A stretch of 64,000 bases of DNA from Fusobacterium perfoetens (GCF_021531595.1 NZ_JADYUD010000011.1:1-64000), one strand, 5' to 3'. Counted from the stretch's first letter, positions 9,097 through 18,338 are shown. The notes: generated by a model from the letters alone, not told the origin. Numbers and translations are program-made.

Positions 9097-9966
9097 ATGA
9101 AAATAGCAGTTTTTATGGGAGGAATTTCTTCTGAAAAAGAAGTATCTTTAAGAACAGGGACAGCAATACTTAACAGCCTTTTAAAACAAGGATATGATGC
9201 TTATGGTATAGTGCTTGATAAAAATAATCTGCTTTCAGCATTTACAGATAATGAATATGACTTAGCATATCTTGCTCTTCATGGAGAATATGGGGAAGAT
9301 GGAAGAATACAAGGACTTCTTGATATACTTGGAAAAAAATATACAGGATGTGGAATGATTTCAAGTGCTGTATCTATGGATAAAGATCTTACTAAAAAAA
9401 TAGCTCAGGCTGTAGGTGTGAGAACAGCAAAATCTTATACAAGAGAAGATGTGGAAAATATAACAGAATATCCAGTTGTTGTTAAGCCTTCAACAGAGGG
9501 TTCAACAGTAGGTTTATATATTTGTCATAATTTAGAAGAACTTAAAGATGCAATAGAAAAATCAGGAGACAAAGATCTTGTTATAGAAGAATTTATAAAA
9601 GGAGAAGAACTTACTGTAGGTGTAGTAGAAGGAGAAGCTTTGGGCGTACTTAAGATAACTCCTAAGATAGGGTTATATGATTATAAATCAAAATATACAG
9701 CAGGAATGACAGAATATGAATATCCTGCAAAAATAAGTGAAAAAGCCTACCAAGAAGCCATGGAATATGCTACAATAATTCATAATAGCTTAAAAATGAA
9801 GGGAATTTCAAGAAGCGATTTTATATTAAAAGATGAGAAACTATATTTTCTTGAAGTAAATAGCTGTCCTGGAATGACTGAAACAAGTCTTGTTCCAAAA
9901 CTTGCAACTTTAAAAGGATATACTTTTGATGATCTTACAAGAAAAATTGTTGAAAAATTCAGATAA
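9097..9966 (+). CDS. ddl: D-alanine--D-alanine ligase
   Basis: Ddl joins two D-alanines to make the dipeptide used by MurF. The 289-residue ATP-grasp protein is at the short end for the family. MGGISSEKEVSLRTG, LHGEYGEDGRIQGLLDI, VVKPSTEGSTVG, EEFIKGEELTVGV and the metal-binding FLEVNSCPGMTETS are all present. The start has AAGGGAG upstream. It sits between murB and ftsQ, as in many division clusters. Confidence 0.94.
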   Translation: MKIAVFMGGISSEKEVSLRTGTAILNSLLKQGYDAYGIVLDKNNLLSAFTDNEYDLAYLALHGEYGEDGRIQGLLDILGKKYTGCGMISSAVSMDKDLTKKIAQAVGVRTAKSYTREDVENITEYPVVVKPSTEGSTVGLYICHNLEELKDAIEKSGDKDLVIEEFIKGEELTVGVVEGEALGVLKITPKIGLYDYKSKYTAGMTEYEYPAKISEKAYQEAMEYATIIHNSLKMKGISRSDFILKDEKLYFLEVNSCPGMTETSLVPKLATLKGYTFDDLTRKIVEKFR

Positions 9967-9998
9967 ATAATGGATAATTAAAGAGACAGGTGATTTTG

Positions 9999-10691
9999 TT
10001 GAAATTAATCTTTAGAATAGCTTTAATAACTCTTCTTACTTTGGGAGTAATTAAGACAGATAGGTTTTTTCTGACAAAACCTGTGTTTAAAATAGAAGAT
10101 GTAAGAATAGAGGGAGCTTCTGAAAAACTTGAAAAAAGTTTTGCTCCTTTAAAAGAACAGCTTATTGGAAAAAATATAAATGACATAAATCTTGAAGAAA
10201 TAAAAAAAAGAGTCCTTGAAGATGTAAGAGTCAAAAATGGAAAAGTTAAAAGAGAGGCTCTTAATAAAATATTGATAACAATAGAAGAAAGAGAGCCAGA
10301 ATATTACCTTCAGTATAAAAAAAATATTTATATTTTAGATAAAGAGGGAAAAATTTATGGATATTTAAATGATTTAAAAACAAAAGATTTTCCTTTTATA
10401 GTAGCAAAGACAGAAGAAGAGATAGAAATTCTTCTTGGAGTGCTTGATAAGGGAGAAGCAACAGACTTTAAGGATATAATATCACAGATATACATAAAAG
10501 ACAGCAGCAGTATAAATATAGTTCTTTCAGACGGAGCTGTGATAAAGACAGATAAAGAAGTGACAAAAGAAAAATATGACATTGGAAGTTATCTTTTCTT
10601 TGATTTATCAAGCAGAAAAAAAATAGACTATATTGATCTTCGTTATGAAGATTATATAGTAAAATATGTGGAGGATAAAAATGGAAGATAG
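9999..10691 (+). CDS. ftsQ: FtsQ/DivIB-type cell division protein
   Basis: This small (about 230 residues) protein has one N-terminal membrane segment (LIFRIALITLLTLGV), then a POTRA-like region beginning KIEDVRIEGASEKL and a beta-rich extracytoplasmic domain ending YIDLRYEDYIVKYVE. Both the fold pattern and the place between ddl and ftsA point to FtsQ/DivIB, which links early and late divisome proteins. The start is uncertain: TTG at 9999 with AGGTGAT just upstream is favoured, but GTG at 9990 and TTG at 9996 are in frame. It overlaps ftsA by 11 bases. Confidence 0.82.
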   Translation: MKLIFRIALITLLTLGVIKTDRFFLTKPVFKIEDVRIEGASEKLEKSFAPLKEQLIGKNINDINLEEIKKRVLEDVRVKNGKVKREALNKILITIEEREPEYYLQYKKNIYILDKEGKIYGYLNDLKTKDFPFIVAKTEEEIEILLGVLDKGEATDFKDIISQIYIKDSSSINIVLSDGAVIKTDKEVTKEKYDIGSYLFFDLSSRKKIDYIDLRYEDYIVKYVEDKNGR

Positions 10692-11955
10692 TATTATAAA
10701 ATTTATCCTGGATGTAGGAAATTCAAAAATTAAAATGCTTGCAGGAGAGCTCAGCAATTATGGAGAAAAACTAAGAGTATTGAAATATATTGAAGTTCCT
10801 AGCAGAGGAATCAGAAAAAATGTGATAGAAAACCAGATTTATCTGAGCGAAAGTATAGCTGATGCTGTAAAAGAAATGGAAGCAGCAACAGGACTTGAGG
10901 TTAAAAAAGTAATCTTAGGTATAGGTGGAACAAATATCTATTCAAGAACCAAAAATATAAAACTGACTTTTGATGAAGAAAAGGTTATAACTAATGACCA
11001 TATTACAGAACTTTTTCTTACAGCAGAAAAAGAACTTAAACAAAAAGCAGAACAAGTTCTTGAAAGTGAAATGTATAATATAAGAGTAAATAACTCTGGT
11101 ATTGTAAAAAATCCTGTAGGACTTACAGGAAGAGAACTTCAGGCAGATGTTCATCTTATTTTTGTAAATGAAAATGAAGTTGAAGAACTTACAGAAGCAG
11201 TAAACAGAGCAAAACTTGAAGTTGACAGCATAGTTTTAAATCCATATGCTTCAGCAAAAGCAACACTTATGGAAGAAGATAAAACAATGGGAGTTGCTCT
11301 TATTGATATAGGAGAGGGAACAACTGACATTATTATCTATAAAAATAATAAACTTATCTATGCAAAATCACTTCCTCTTGGAGGAATGCATTATGTAAGT
11401 GATTTGGAATATATATTCAGTATTCCTAAATCAGAAGCTCAGGAAATAATAAGACAGATAAGCGAATCAAAAGATAAAAAAGAATTTAATTTCCCAGTGA
11501 GTGGAAATAAATATATTTCTATAGGAAATGTAAGAAAAGTTATAGATGCAAGAACAGGAGATCTTGTTACATTTATAAAAAAAGCAATAGAAGAATCTGG
11601 ATTTACTGGATATCTTGGAAAGGGAATATACCTTACAGGAGGAGCTACAAAACTGGACGAAATATTTGAAGGTGTAAAGAGCAATCTAGGTTATTCTGTA
11701 AAGAGAGTTCTTCCAGTACAGCTTGCAGGTCTTGAAGATGTAAGACCAGAGATGTCTGCAGCAGTAGGAATTCTTTTAGAGGTAATGGAGAAGGAATATA
11801 ATAACCTTGAAAAAGAAAGAAAGAAAAAAGAAGAACAGGAAAATCTTCTAAAAACAAGTATGAAATTAAACGATGACAAAACTGAAGAAAAACAACCAAA
11901 AGTAAAAAAAGAGAGATTTAAATCTGTAAAAGAATGGCTTTCAAATTTTATATAA
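10681..11955 (+). CDS. ftsA: Cell division protein FtsA
   Basis: FtsA is the actin-like protein that ties FtsZ filaments to the membrane. The N-terminal ILDVGNSKIKMLAG, the ALIDIGEGTTDIIIY phosphate-2 loop and the YLTGGATKLDEI adenosine motif are clear, and AAVGILLEV follows. The C-terminus ends in a charged linker and RFKSVKEWLSNFI, a likely amphipathic membrane-targeting helix. ATG 10681 is chosen because GGAGG sits eight bases upstream; an earlier ATG (10666) would contain that site. Confidence 0.94.
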   Translation: MEDSIIKFILDVGNSKIKMLAGELSNYGEKLRVLKYIEVPSRGIRKNVIENQIYLSESIADAVKEMEAATGLEVKKVILGIGGTNIYSRTKNIKLTFDEEKVITNDHITELFLTAEKELKQKAEQVLESEMYNIRVNNSGIVKNPVGLTGRELQADVHLIFVNENEVEELTEAVNRAKLEVDSIVLNPYASAKATLMEEDKTMGVALIDIGEGTTDIIIYKNNKLIYAKSLPLGGMHYVSDLEYIFSIPKSEAQEIIRQISESKDKKEFNFPVSGNKYISIGNVRKVIDARTGDLVTFIKKAIEESGFTGYLGKGIYLTGGATKLDEIFEGVKSNLGYSVKRVLPVQLAGLEDVRPEMSAAVGILLEVMEKEYNNLEKERKKKEEQENLLKTSMKLNDDKTEEKQPKVKKERFKSVKEWLSNFI

Positions 11956-11975
11956 TTCTGGGGAGGTAAAACAAT

Positions 11976-13046
11976 ATGGAGAACAATATCGTAAAAATAA
12001 AAGTTCTTGGTGCTGGTGGTGCTGGTGGAAATGCAATCAACGACATGATTTCAGCAGGAGTGTCTGGAGTTGAATTTATAGCAGCCAATACAGATGCACA
12101 AGATTTAGGAAAATCTCTTGCTGATGTAAGAATTCAGCTTGGAGAAAAACTTACAAGAGGACTTGGAGCAGGAGCAAATCCTGAAATAGGAAAACAATCA
12201 GCAGAAGAAGATTTAGAAAAATTAAAACAGCTTCTGGAAGATACAGATATGCTTTTCATAACAGCCGGAATGGGTGGAGGAACAGGAACTGGTTCATCTC
12301 CTGTAATAGCTAAAATAGCAAAAGAATTAGGAGTTCTTACAGTAGGTATAGTAACAAAACCGTTTGGATTTGAAGGCGGAAAAAGAAGAGCAAATGCAGA
12401 AAAGGGAATAGAGGAATTAAAAGAGTTTGTAGACTCTCTTGTTGTAATTCCAAATGATAAATTGTTTGAACTTCCAGATAAAACAATAACACTTCAAAAT
12501 GCTTTTAAAGAAGCAAATAATATTTTAAAAATAGGTATTAAAGGTGTTGCTGATCTTATGATTGGAAATGGACTTATAAACCTTGACTTTGCTGATATAA
12601 AGACAACTATGCAAAATTCTGGAATAGCTGTTCTTGGATTTGGTGAAGGAGAAGGAGAAAACAGAGCTATAAAAGCAACTGAAAAAGCTTTAATGTCTCC
12701 ATTACTTGAAAAATCAATTTCAGGAGCAAGTAAAATTCTTCTTAACATAGCAGGATCATCAGACCTTACTCTTATGGAAGCACAATCTATAGCAAATATT
12801 GTTAAAGATGCAGCTGGTAAAAGTGCAGATGATGTAATGTTTGGAGTAAATTTAAATGAAGATTTAAAAGATGGAATTCAAGTTACAATTATAGCTAATA
12901 ACTTTGTTGATGCTGTTGAAAAAAATGAGCCTTTCATAAATGTAGCTATAAATAAAACAGAAGAACAAAAAGAGGAAACTAAAGCAGCTGAAGAAGAAAA
13001 AAGAATAGAGCTTGATCTTCCACCTTGGATAAGAAGCAGCAAATAA
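11976..13046 (+). CDS. ftsZ: Cell division protein FtsZ
   Basis: FtsZ is the tubulin-like GTPase that forms the division ring. The 356-residue protein has VLGAGGAGGNAIND at the N-terminus, the tubulin signature GMGGGTGTGSSPVIAK near residue 105, the KRRANAEKGI segment, and NIAGSSDLTLMEA in the C-terminal domain. It ends in LDLPPWIRSSK, the conserved peptide that binds FtsA and other partners. GGGGAGG is 11 bases upstream. The next gene has its own promoter. Confidence 0.97.
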   Translation: MENNIVKIKVLGAGGAGGNAINDMISAGVSGVEFIAANTDAQDLGKSLADVRIQLGEKLTRGLGAGANPEIGKQSAEEDLEKLKQLLEDTDMLFITAGMGGGTGTGSSPVIAKIAKELGVLTVGIVTKPFGFEGGKRRANAEKGIEELKEFVDSLVVIPNDKLFELPDKTITLQNAFKEANNILKIGIKGVADLMIGNGLINLDFADIKTTMQNSGIAVLGFGEGEGENRAIKATEKALMSPLLEKSISGASKILLNIAGSSDLTLMEAQSIANIVKDAAGKSADDVMFGVNLNEDLKDGIQVTIIANNFVDAVEKNEPFINVAINKTEEQKEETKAAEEEKRIELDLPPWIRSSK

Positions 13047-13061
13047 AATTTTATAAAATAG

Positions 13062-13090
13062 TTGAAAATAAAAGGATATTATGATATAAT
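13062..13090 (+). promoter_or_regulatory. Promoter of rpsF-rpsR
   Basis: TTGAAA (13062-13067), a 17-bp gap and a perfect TATAAT (13085-13090) precede rpsF. Expected transcript start is near 13097. Confidence 0.75.
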
Positions 13091-13094
13091 AATT

Positions 13095-13150
13095 CTTGCC
13101 CTGCTCAAGAACAGTAAGTTTTTTGGGCTAAAACCATAGGGAGGAGGTAA
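13095..13150 (+). promoter_or_regulatory. Candidate structured leader of rpsF
   Basis: The 5' untranslated region can pair GCCC (about 13098) with GGGC (about 13126), and a downstream CC could pair near the AGGGAGGAGG ribosome site. Bacterial rpsF leaders that bind S6:S18 are known, but a match to that motif is not shown here; this is only a candidate. Confidence 0.3.
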
Positions 13151-13157
13151 AAAACGA

Positions 13158-13442
13158 ATGACTAAATACGAAATTATGTACATCATCAACCCAACAATAT
13201 TAGAAGAGGGAAGAGATGCAGTTATCGCTAAAGTTGATGCTATATTAACAGAAGCTGGAGCTACTCTTACTAAAACTGAAAAATGGGGAGAAAGAAAGTT
13301 AGCTTATCCTATTGACAAAAAGAAAACAGGATTTTATGTACTAACTACTTTAGAAATGGACGGTACAAGATTAGTAGAAGTAGAAAGAAAACTTAACATA
13401 ACTGAAGAAGTTATGAGATATATCATCGTAAAACAAGACTAA
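13158..13442 (+). CDS. rpsF: 30S ribosomal protein S6
   Basis: The 94-residue protein begins MTKYEIMYIINPTI and contains KWGERKLAYPIDKKKTGFYVL, both standard for S6, which binds S18 and 16S rRNA in the platform of the small subunit. A very strong ribosome site (GGGAGGAGG) precedes it. It is followed directly by rpsR; the single-strand binding protein gene often found between them is missing here. Confidence 0.97.
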   Translation: MTKYEIMYIINPTILEEGRDAVIAKVDAILTEAGATLTKTEKWGERKLAYPIDKKKTGFYVLTTLEMDGTRLVEVERKLNITEEVMRYIIVKQD

Positions 13443-13499
13443 TTTCTATTAAATTAATCAAAGTATCAAAAGTTTATTTCAAATAAGGAGGTATTTAAA

Positions 13500-13718
13500 A
13501 TGGCTGAATTCAGAAGAAGAAGAGCAAAATTAAGAGTTAAAGCTTCAGAAATTGATTATAAAAACGTAGACCTTTTAAAAAGATTTGTTTCTGATAAAGG
13601 AAGAATCAATCCTTCTAGAGTAACTGGTGCTAACGCTAAGTTACAAAGAAAAATAGCTAAAGCTATTAAAAGAGCTAGAAACATCGCTTTAATTCCTTAC
13701 ACAAGAACAGAAAAATAA
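13500..13718 (+). CDS. rpsR: 30S ribosomal protein S18
   Basis: The 72-residue basic protein contains [25 protein letters not shown] and [16 protein letters not shown], the usual S18 core. S18 forms a heterodimer with S6, encoded just upstream. AAGGAGG precedes the ATG. Confidence 0.97.
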   Translation: MAEFRRRRAKLRVKASEIDYKNVDLLKRFVSDKGRINPSRVTGANAKLQRKIAKAIKRARNIALIPYTRTEK

Positions 13719-13725
13719 TTTCACA

Positions 13726-13757
13726 TAAAAAAGAGATGAATTTCATCTCTTTTTTTG
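13726..13757 (+). terminator. Terminator of rpsF-rpsR
   Basis: AAAAAAGAGATGAA pairs with TTCATCTCTTTTTTT around a tiny loop, giving a strong stem and T tract directly after rpsR. Confidence 0.9.
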
Positions 13758-13842
13758 TTTTTTGGAAATAAATGATATAATGCCTTTATAGAAATAAAAT
13801 TTTATTTATGTAAATATGAGAGAGGAATGGAAAAAATAAAAG

Positions 13843-15057
13843 ATGGAATTATATAAAGATTTAGAGACAGTAACAAAATGGTTTAAGGCTCTTGAACCAA
13901 TAGGTACAGATAAGAAAGGAGGAGTCACAAGACTTGGGTATTCAAAAACAGAAGATGTCATGCACGGGGCTATAAGAAATATTGCAAGAAATCTTGGACT
14001 AAAATCTTCAGGTGATGAAGTTGGAAATACTTATATTCATGAAAAAAATTATGACAAATATTATGTAATAGGTTCTCATCTTGACTCTGTTATAAACGGA
14101 GGAAGATATGACGGTGTAGCAGGGATACTTTCAGGTCTTTTAGTGTTAAAGTGGATAAAAGAAGAAGGGCTTAATATTCCTGTGAAAGTAGCAGCCTTTA
14201 GATGTGAGGAATCAAGTGCTTTTGGAATAGCAACAGTGGGAAGTTCTCTTATCACTCATACTCTTGATGTTGATATAATGAAGCAGGTAAAAAATCAGGA
14301 GGGAAACTCTCTTTATGAAACTTTAAAATCAAAAGGATATAATCCTCATTGTAAAAAAATAGAGGGAGTTTTGGGATATTTTGAACTTCATATAGAACAA
14401 GGAAGAGTTCTTGAAGTTTCAAATAAAAAAATAGGAATAGTAAATGCAATAGCAGCTGCAACAAGATATTGGCTTTTTATTGAAGGAAGACAGGATCACT
14501 CTGGTGCAACTCCTATGGGAATAAGAAAAGATGCTTTGTGTGCAGCAGCAGAAATAGTTACTGAGCTTGAAAAATATGCAGATGAAGAGGCAGCAAACAG
14601 TACAGTTGGGACAATAGGATATATTGCAAATTCTCCTAATGCTTTCAATGTAATTCCTGGGAATGTAAAAATGGGAATAGATATAAGGGGAATTGATAAA
14701 AAAAGTATTAATAAAGTTGACGATGAGATTGTAGAATTTATAAAAAAGGTTTGTGAAAAAAGAGGATTAAAATATAAACTAGTACCAATTTCAAAGGCTA
14801 AACCTGTAAAATTAGATGAAGAGTTAAAATTAAATCTTGCAAAGACAGCAGAAGAACTAAAGGAAGAATATATGATAATGAACAGTGGTGCAGGACACGA
14901 TGCAATGAAATTTGCAGAGATAACTCCTACAGGAATGGTATTTATTCCATGCAGAGATGGGGTAAGCCATAATAAAGATGAGGATATTAATTTTGAAGAT
15001 GTGGTAAGAGGAAGTAAAATTATATTTGAGCAATTAAAAAAACTTGCATTACAATAA
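13843..15057 (+). CDS. M20-family Zn amidohydrolase (N-carbamoyl-amino acid hydrolase / allantoate amidohydrolase type)
   Basis: The 404-residue protein has the di-metal M20 pattern: IGSHLDSVINGGRYDGVAGI (metal His and Asp), FRCEESSAFGIATVGS (Glu pair), FELHIEQGRVLE, and DHSGATPMGIRKDA in the lid domain, closing with SGAGHDAM. These fit the hydantoinase/carbamoylase branch, which cleaves N-carbamoyl amino acids, ureidoglycolate-type compounds or allantoate. The exact substrate cannot be read from sequence. A TATAAT at 13776-13781 lies upstream. It is followed 14 bp later by a P1-family peptidase, so the two may work together on modified amino acids or peptides. Confidence 0.85.
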   Translation: MELYKDLETVTKWFKALEPIGTDKKGGVTRLGYSKTEDVMHGAIRNIARNLGLKSSGDEVGNTYIHEKNYDKYYVIGSHLDSVINGGRYDGVAGILSGLLVLKWIKEEGLNIPVKVAAFRCEESSAFGIATVGSSLITHTLDVDIMKQVKNQEGNSLYETLKSKGYNPHCKKIEGVLGYFELHIEQGRVLEVSNKKIGIVNAIAAATRYWLFIEGRQDHSGATPMGIRKDALCAAAEIVTELEKYADEEAANSTVGTIGYIANSPNAFNVIPGNVKMGIDIRGIDKKSINKVDDEIVEFIKKVCEKRGLKYKLVPISKAKPVKLDEELKLNLAKTAEELKEEYMIMNSGAGHDAMKFAEITPTGMVFIPCRDGVSHNKDEDINFEDVVRGSKIIFEQLKKLALQ

Positions 15058-15071
15058 AAAAGGGGGGATTT

Positions 15072-16049
15072 ATGGACGGGCTTTTAAAAGAAATAAAAAT
15101 ATCTGAAATTGAAAATGTAAAAATAGGACATGCTGAAAACTTTGAAAGTGGTACAGGGTGTACAGTGATTATTTGTGAAAAAGGAGCTCCAGCTGGTGTT
15201 GATGTAAGAGGGGGAGGACCTGCTTCAAGAGAAACAGAACTTTTAAATCCTGTTGCAGATTGTAAAGGAATTCATGCTCTTCTTTTAAGTGGAGGAAGTG
15301 CATATGGTCTTGATGGGGCTGGAGGAGTAATGAAATATCTTGAAGAAAAAGAAATAGGATTTCCAGTGGGAAAAACAGTTGTTCCTCTTGTGTGTGCTTC
15401 ATGCCTTTTTGATTTAAATGTGGGAGATTATAAAGTAAGACCTGATGCAGAGATGGCTTACAGAGCCTGTGAAGATGCAGAAAATTTAAGAGATGATTCA
15501 GGATGTATAGGAGCAGGTACTGGAGCAACAGTAGGAAAGTTTTTAGGGCCAGAACATACTATGAAGTCAGGGCTTGGATGTTATGCAGTGCAGATAGGAG
15601 AACTGAAAGTAGGTGCAGTTGTTGCAGTTAATGCTCTTGGAGATATTTTTGATGAAAAAACTGGTAAAAAACTTGCAGGAATTTTAAATGAAGATAAAAC
15701 AGGATTCGGAGATACAGAAACAGAATTTTATAAAGTATATAGCAGAATGAAAAATCTTTTTACAGGAAATACAACAATAGGAGCTATAATTACAAATGGA
15801 AAATTTGATAAAGTACAGATGAAAAAGATAGCAGCTATGGCACAGAATGGTTATGCAAGAACTATTCGTCCAGTCCATACTACAGCTGATGGTGACAGTA
15901 TATATGGACTTTCTTCAGGAGATGTAGAAGCAGATTTAAATGTTACTGGAACACTTGCTTCTCTTGTAATGGCTCGTGCTGTAAATAAAGCAATTTTATC
16001 TGCCCAATCAATGTATGGTTATCTTTCTGCAAAAGATGTTCAGAAATAA
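15072..16049 (+). CDS. P1-family (DmpA/BapA-like) N-terminal-nucleophile peptidase
   Basis: The 325-residue protein matches the DmpA-type fold that self-cleaves to free a catalytic Ser or Thr. Signs are VKIGHAENFESGTGCTVIICEKGAPAG at the start (in pieces), RGGGPASRETELLNP, LLSGGSAYGLDGAGGVMKYLEE, the GAGTGATVGK loop, and NTTIGAIITNGKFDK, where a threonine is the probable nucleophile. Known relatives are L-aminopeptidases/D-amidases or beta-peptidyl aminopeptidases. It probably forms an operon with the M20 hydrolase just upstream and has a GGGGGGAT ribosome site. Confidence 0.85.
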   Translation: MDGLLKEIKISEIENVKIGHAENFESGTGCTVIICEKGAPAGVDVRGGGPASRETELLNPVADCKGIHALLLSGGSAYGLDGAGGVMKYLEEKEIGFPVGKTVVPLVCASCLFDLNVGDYKVRPDAEMAYRACEDAENLRDDSGCIGAGTGATVGKFLGPEHTMKSGLGCYAVQIGELKVGAVVAVNALGDIFDEKTGKKLAGILNEDKTGFGDTETEFYKVYSRMKNLFTGNTTIGAIITNGKFDKVQMKKIAAMAQNGYARTIRPVHTTADGDSIYGLSSGDVEADLNVTGTLASLVMARAVNKAILSAQSMYGYLSAKDVQK

Positions 16050-16070
16050 TATTATTTTAAATAAAGATAC

Positions 16071-16098
16071 AAAGCGGGAAAATTTTACTCCCGCTTTT
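16071..16098 (+). terminator. Terminator after the P1 peptidase gene
   Basis: AAAGCGGG (16071-16078) pairs with CCCGCTTT about 12 bases later and runs into T. A compact GC stem in AT-rich DNA. Confidence 0.88.
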
Positions 16099-16233
16099 TA
16101 TAATTGCACTTATATGATAGAATAGAGAAAAGAGAATATAAAAAACTTTACTTTTTTAATAGAAAATCTGTATATTAAATGCGGATTGTGGTATAATTAA
16201 AAAAAATTTGTCTGACAGAATTAGGAGCGTAGA

Positions 16234-17244
16234 ATGAGAATAGTTGTTGATGGTATGGGGGGAGACAGAGGAACTGCTGAAGTTTTAAAAGGAGTGAGAC
16301 TAGCTCTTCTTGAAATGCCTGAAATAGAAATTACTGTTGTTGGTAAAGAAGAAATTATAAAAAAAGAACTTTCAAAACATAAATATGATGAAAACCGTCT
16401 TACAGTTGTAAATGCTGATGAGGTTATAGAAATGACAGATGAACCTATGCAGGCTGTAAGAAAGAAAAAAAATTCATCAATGAATGTTGCTCTTGAACTG
16501 GTTAAGAATGGAGAAGGAGATGCTTTTGTATCAGCAGGAAACACAGGAGCACTTATATCTGCAAGCCAGCTTAAATTAAGAAGAATAAAAGGAGTGCTTA
16601 GACCTGCAATAGCAACAGTTTTTCCGGCAAAGGGGAAAAATATTGTTCTTATGGATGTTGGAGCCAATGCAGATACAAAGCCAGAGTTTATAAATCAGTT
16701 TGCTGTAATAGGATGCAAATTTGCAGAAGAAATTCTTCACAGAAAAAATCCTACAGCTGCACTTCTTAATATAGGAAGTGAAGAGGGAAAAGGAAATGAG
16801 CTTACAAGAGAAGCTTACAATCTTATGAAGAATAATAAAAATATAAATTTTGCAGGAAATATTGAAAGCAGAGATATGATGTCAGGAAAAGTAGATGTTG
16901 TTGTTACAGATGGATTTACAGGAAATATGGTTCTTAAAACAAGTGAAGGTATTGCAAAGTATATTTTTGAATGTCTGAAAGAGGAAATAAAAGATAGTTT
17001 TCTTGCAAAGATAGGTGTATTTTTTATGATGCCTGTCTTAAAAAAATTAAAGAAAAGACTGGATTCATCAGAGTATGGAGGAGCATTGTTTTTAGGACTT
17101 AATGGAATATCAATAAAGGCTCATGGAAACTCAGATGCAAATGGAATAAAAAATGCAATAAGAGTGGCAAAAGAATTTGCAGAAAATAAATTTGTGGAAA
17201 AATTAAAAGATATGATAGGTTCACAGGAGGAAGAAGAGTGTTAA
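16234..17244 (+). CDS. plsX: Phosphate acyltransferase
   Basis: PlsX converts acyl-ACP into acyl-phosphate, the first step of phosphatidic acid synthesis in organisms using the PlsY route. The 336 residues show MRIVVDGMGGDRGTAEVLKG, GEGDAFVSAGNTGALISAS, LMDVGANADTKPE, VVTDGFTGNMVLKTSEG and GLNGISIKAHGNSDANGI. An extended -10 TGGTATAAT ends at 16197. Its end overlaps the fabH start, the usual plsX-fabH coupling. Confidence 0.95.
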   Translation: MRIVVDGMGGDRGTAEVLKGVRLALLEMPEIEITVVGKEEIIKKELSKHKYDENRLTVVNADEVIEMTDEPMQAVRKKKNSSMNVALELVKNGEGDAFVSAGNTGALISASQLKLRRIKGVLRPAIATVFPAKGKNIVLMDVGANADTKPEFINQFAVIGCKFAEEILHRKNPTAALLNIGSEEGKGNELTREAYNLMKNNKNINFAGNIESRDMMSGKVDVVVTDGFTGNMVLKTSEGIAKYIFECLKEEIKDSFLAKIGVFFMMPVLKKLKKRLDSSEYGGALFLGLNGISIKAHGNSDANGIKNAIRVAKEFAENKFVEKLKDMIGSQEEEEC

Positions 17245-18227
17245 AAAGTGTTGGAATAGTTGGATTAGGTATTTATGCACCTGAAAAGGTAATGACTAAT
17301 GCTGACTGGGAAAAATTAGTAGATACATCAGATGAATGGATAAGAACAAGAACAGGAATACAAGAAAGAAGATATGTAACAGAAGGACAAGGAACATCAG
17401 ACCTTGCTACAGAAGCAGCAAAAAAAGCTCTTGAAGATGCAGGAATGGTTCCTGAAGATGTGGAATTTATAATTCTTGCAACATGTACTCCTGATTACAG
17501 AGCACAAAATGCTTCATCTCTTGTTCAGGCAAAATTAGGAGCAAAAAATGCAGCTGCTTTTGATTTAAGTGCAGCATGCAGTGGGTTTATATATGCTCTT
17601 TCTATAGGAAAATCAATGATACAGTCAGGAATGTATAAAAATATTCTTGTAATAGCAGCAGAGTCTGTATCAAAACTTTTAAATATGAAGGATAGAAATA
17701 CAGCTATTCTATTTGGAGACGGAGCAGCTGCAGCAGTTTTAAAAGAAGTTGAAGATGGATATGGAATTATCTCATCTTTCTTAGGAACAGAAGGAGTACT
17801 TGATGAAACTCTTAGAATAAACTATGGAGGAACTCTTCATCCAGTTACTCACGAAGCTATAGATAACGGAGACATATATTTAAAAATGAATGGTCAGGAA
17901 GTATTTAAATTTGCAGTAAAAGCACTTCCAAAATCAACAAAAGAAGCTCTTGCAACAGGAAATATAAATGTTGAAGATTTAGACATGGTAATTCCTCATC
18001 AGGCAAATATGAGAATAATAGAAGCAGCAGCAAAAAGACTTAAACTGCCAATGGATAAATTTTATGTAAATCTTCAGAAATATGGAAACACTTCAGCAGC
18101 TTCAGTAGGACTTGCACTTGGAGAGGCAGTACAGGAAGGAAAAATTAAAAAAGGAGATTTATTGGCACTTACAGGATTTGGAGCAGGACTTACTTATGGA
18201 TCTGTTGTAATAAAATGGGCTAAATAA
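17238..18227 (+). CDS. fabH: 3-oxoacyl-ACP synthase III
   Basis: FabH starts fatty-acid chains by condensing an acyl-CoA with malonyl-ACP. The triad is visible: Cys in DLSAACSGFIYAL, His in VIPHQANMR and Asn in YGNTSAASVGLAL. TSDEWIRTRTGIQERRY and GFGAGLTYGSVVIKW complete the family picture at 329 residues. It starts at GTG seven bases before the plsX stop, preceded by GGAGGAAGA inside plsX. Confidence 0.96.
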   Translation: MLKSVGIVGLGIYAPEKVMTNADWEKLVDTSDEWIRTRTGIQERRYVTEGQGTSDLATEAAKKALEDAGMVPEDVEFIILATCTPDYRAQNASSLVQAKLGAKNAAAFDLSAACSGFIYALSIGKSMIQSGMYKNILVIAAESVSKLLNMKDRNTAILFGDGAAAAVLKEVEDGYGIISSFLGTEGVLDETLRINYGGTLHPVTHEAIDNGDIYLKMNGQEVFKFAVKALPKSTKEALATGNINVEDLDMVIPHQANMRIIEAAAKRLKLPMDKFYVNLQKYGNTSAASVGLALGEAVQEGKIKKGDLLALTGFGAGLTYGSVVIKWAK

Positions 18228-18261
18228 ATTAACCTTAGTTAATTATAACTTAAAAGATTAA

Positions 18262-18290
18262 TTGACACAGAAAATAATGTTATGATAAAA
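18262..18290 (+). promoter_or_regulatory. Possible promoter of fabD inside the repeat array
   Basis: TTGACA (18262-18267) lies about 16 bp before GATAAA (18284-18289), which is part of the first tandem repeat. Each later repeat could offer another -10-like element at 20-bp steps. An imperfect dyad, TTAGTTAATTATAACTTAA (18235-18253), just upstream could be a fatty-acid regulator site, which is inference only. Confidence 0.4.
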
Positions 18291-18338
18291 TTACATATGT
18301 AATGATAAAATTACATATGTAATGATAAAATTACATTT
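18282..18338 (+). repeat. Tandem 20-bp repeats with TTACATATGTAA palindromes before fabD
   Basis: The unit ATGATAAAATTACATATGTA occurs at 18282-18301 and 18302-18321, with a third, degenerate copy from 18322. The first two junctions each create the perfect 12-bp palindrome TTACATATGTAA (18291-18302 and 18311-18322), exactly 20 bp apart and so nearly on the same helix face. This looks like an operator array or a slippage-prone repeat. Confidence 0.85.

Noticed and set aside
15169-15528. Minus-strand open frame of 119 codons
   Set aside because: It lies opposite the P1 peptidase gene, is extremely Leu/His-rich and has no motif; it is a shadow of the real gene.
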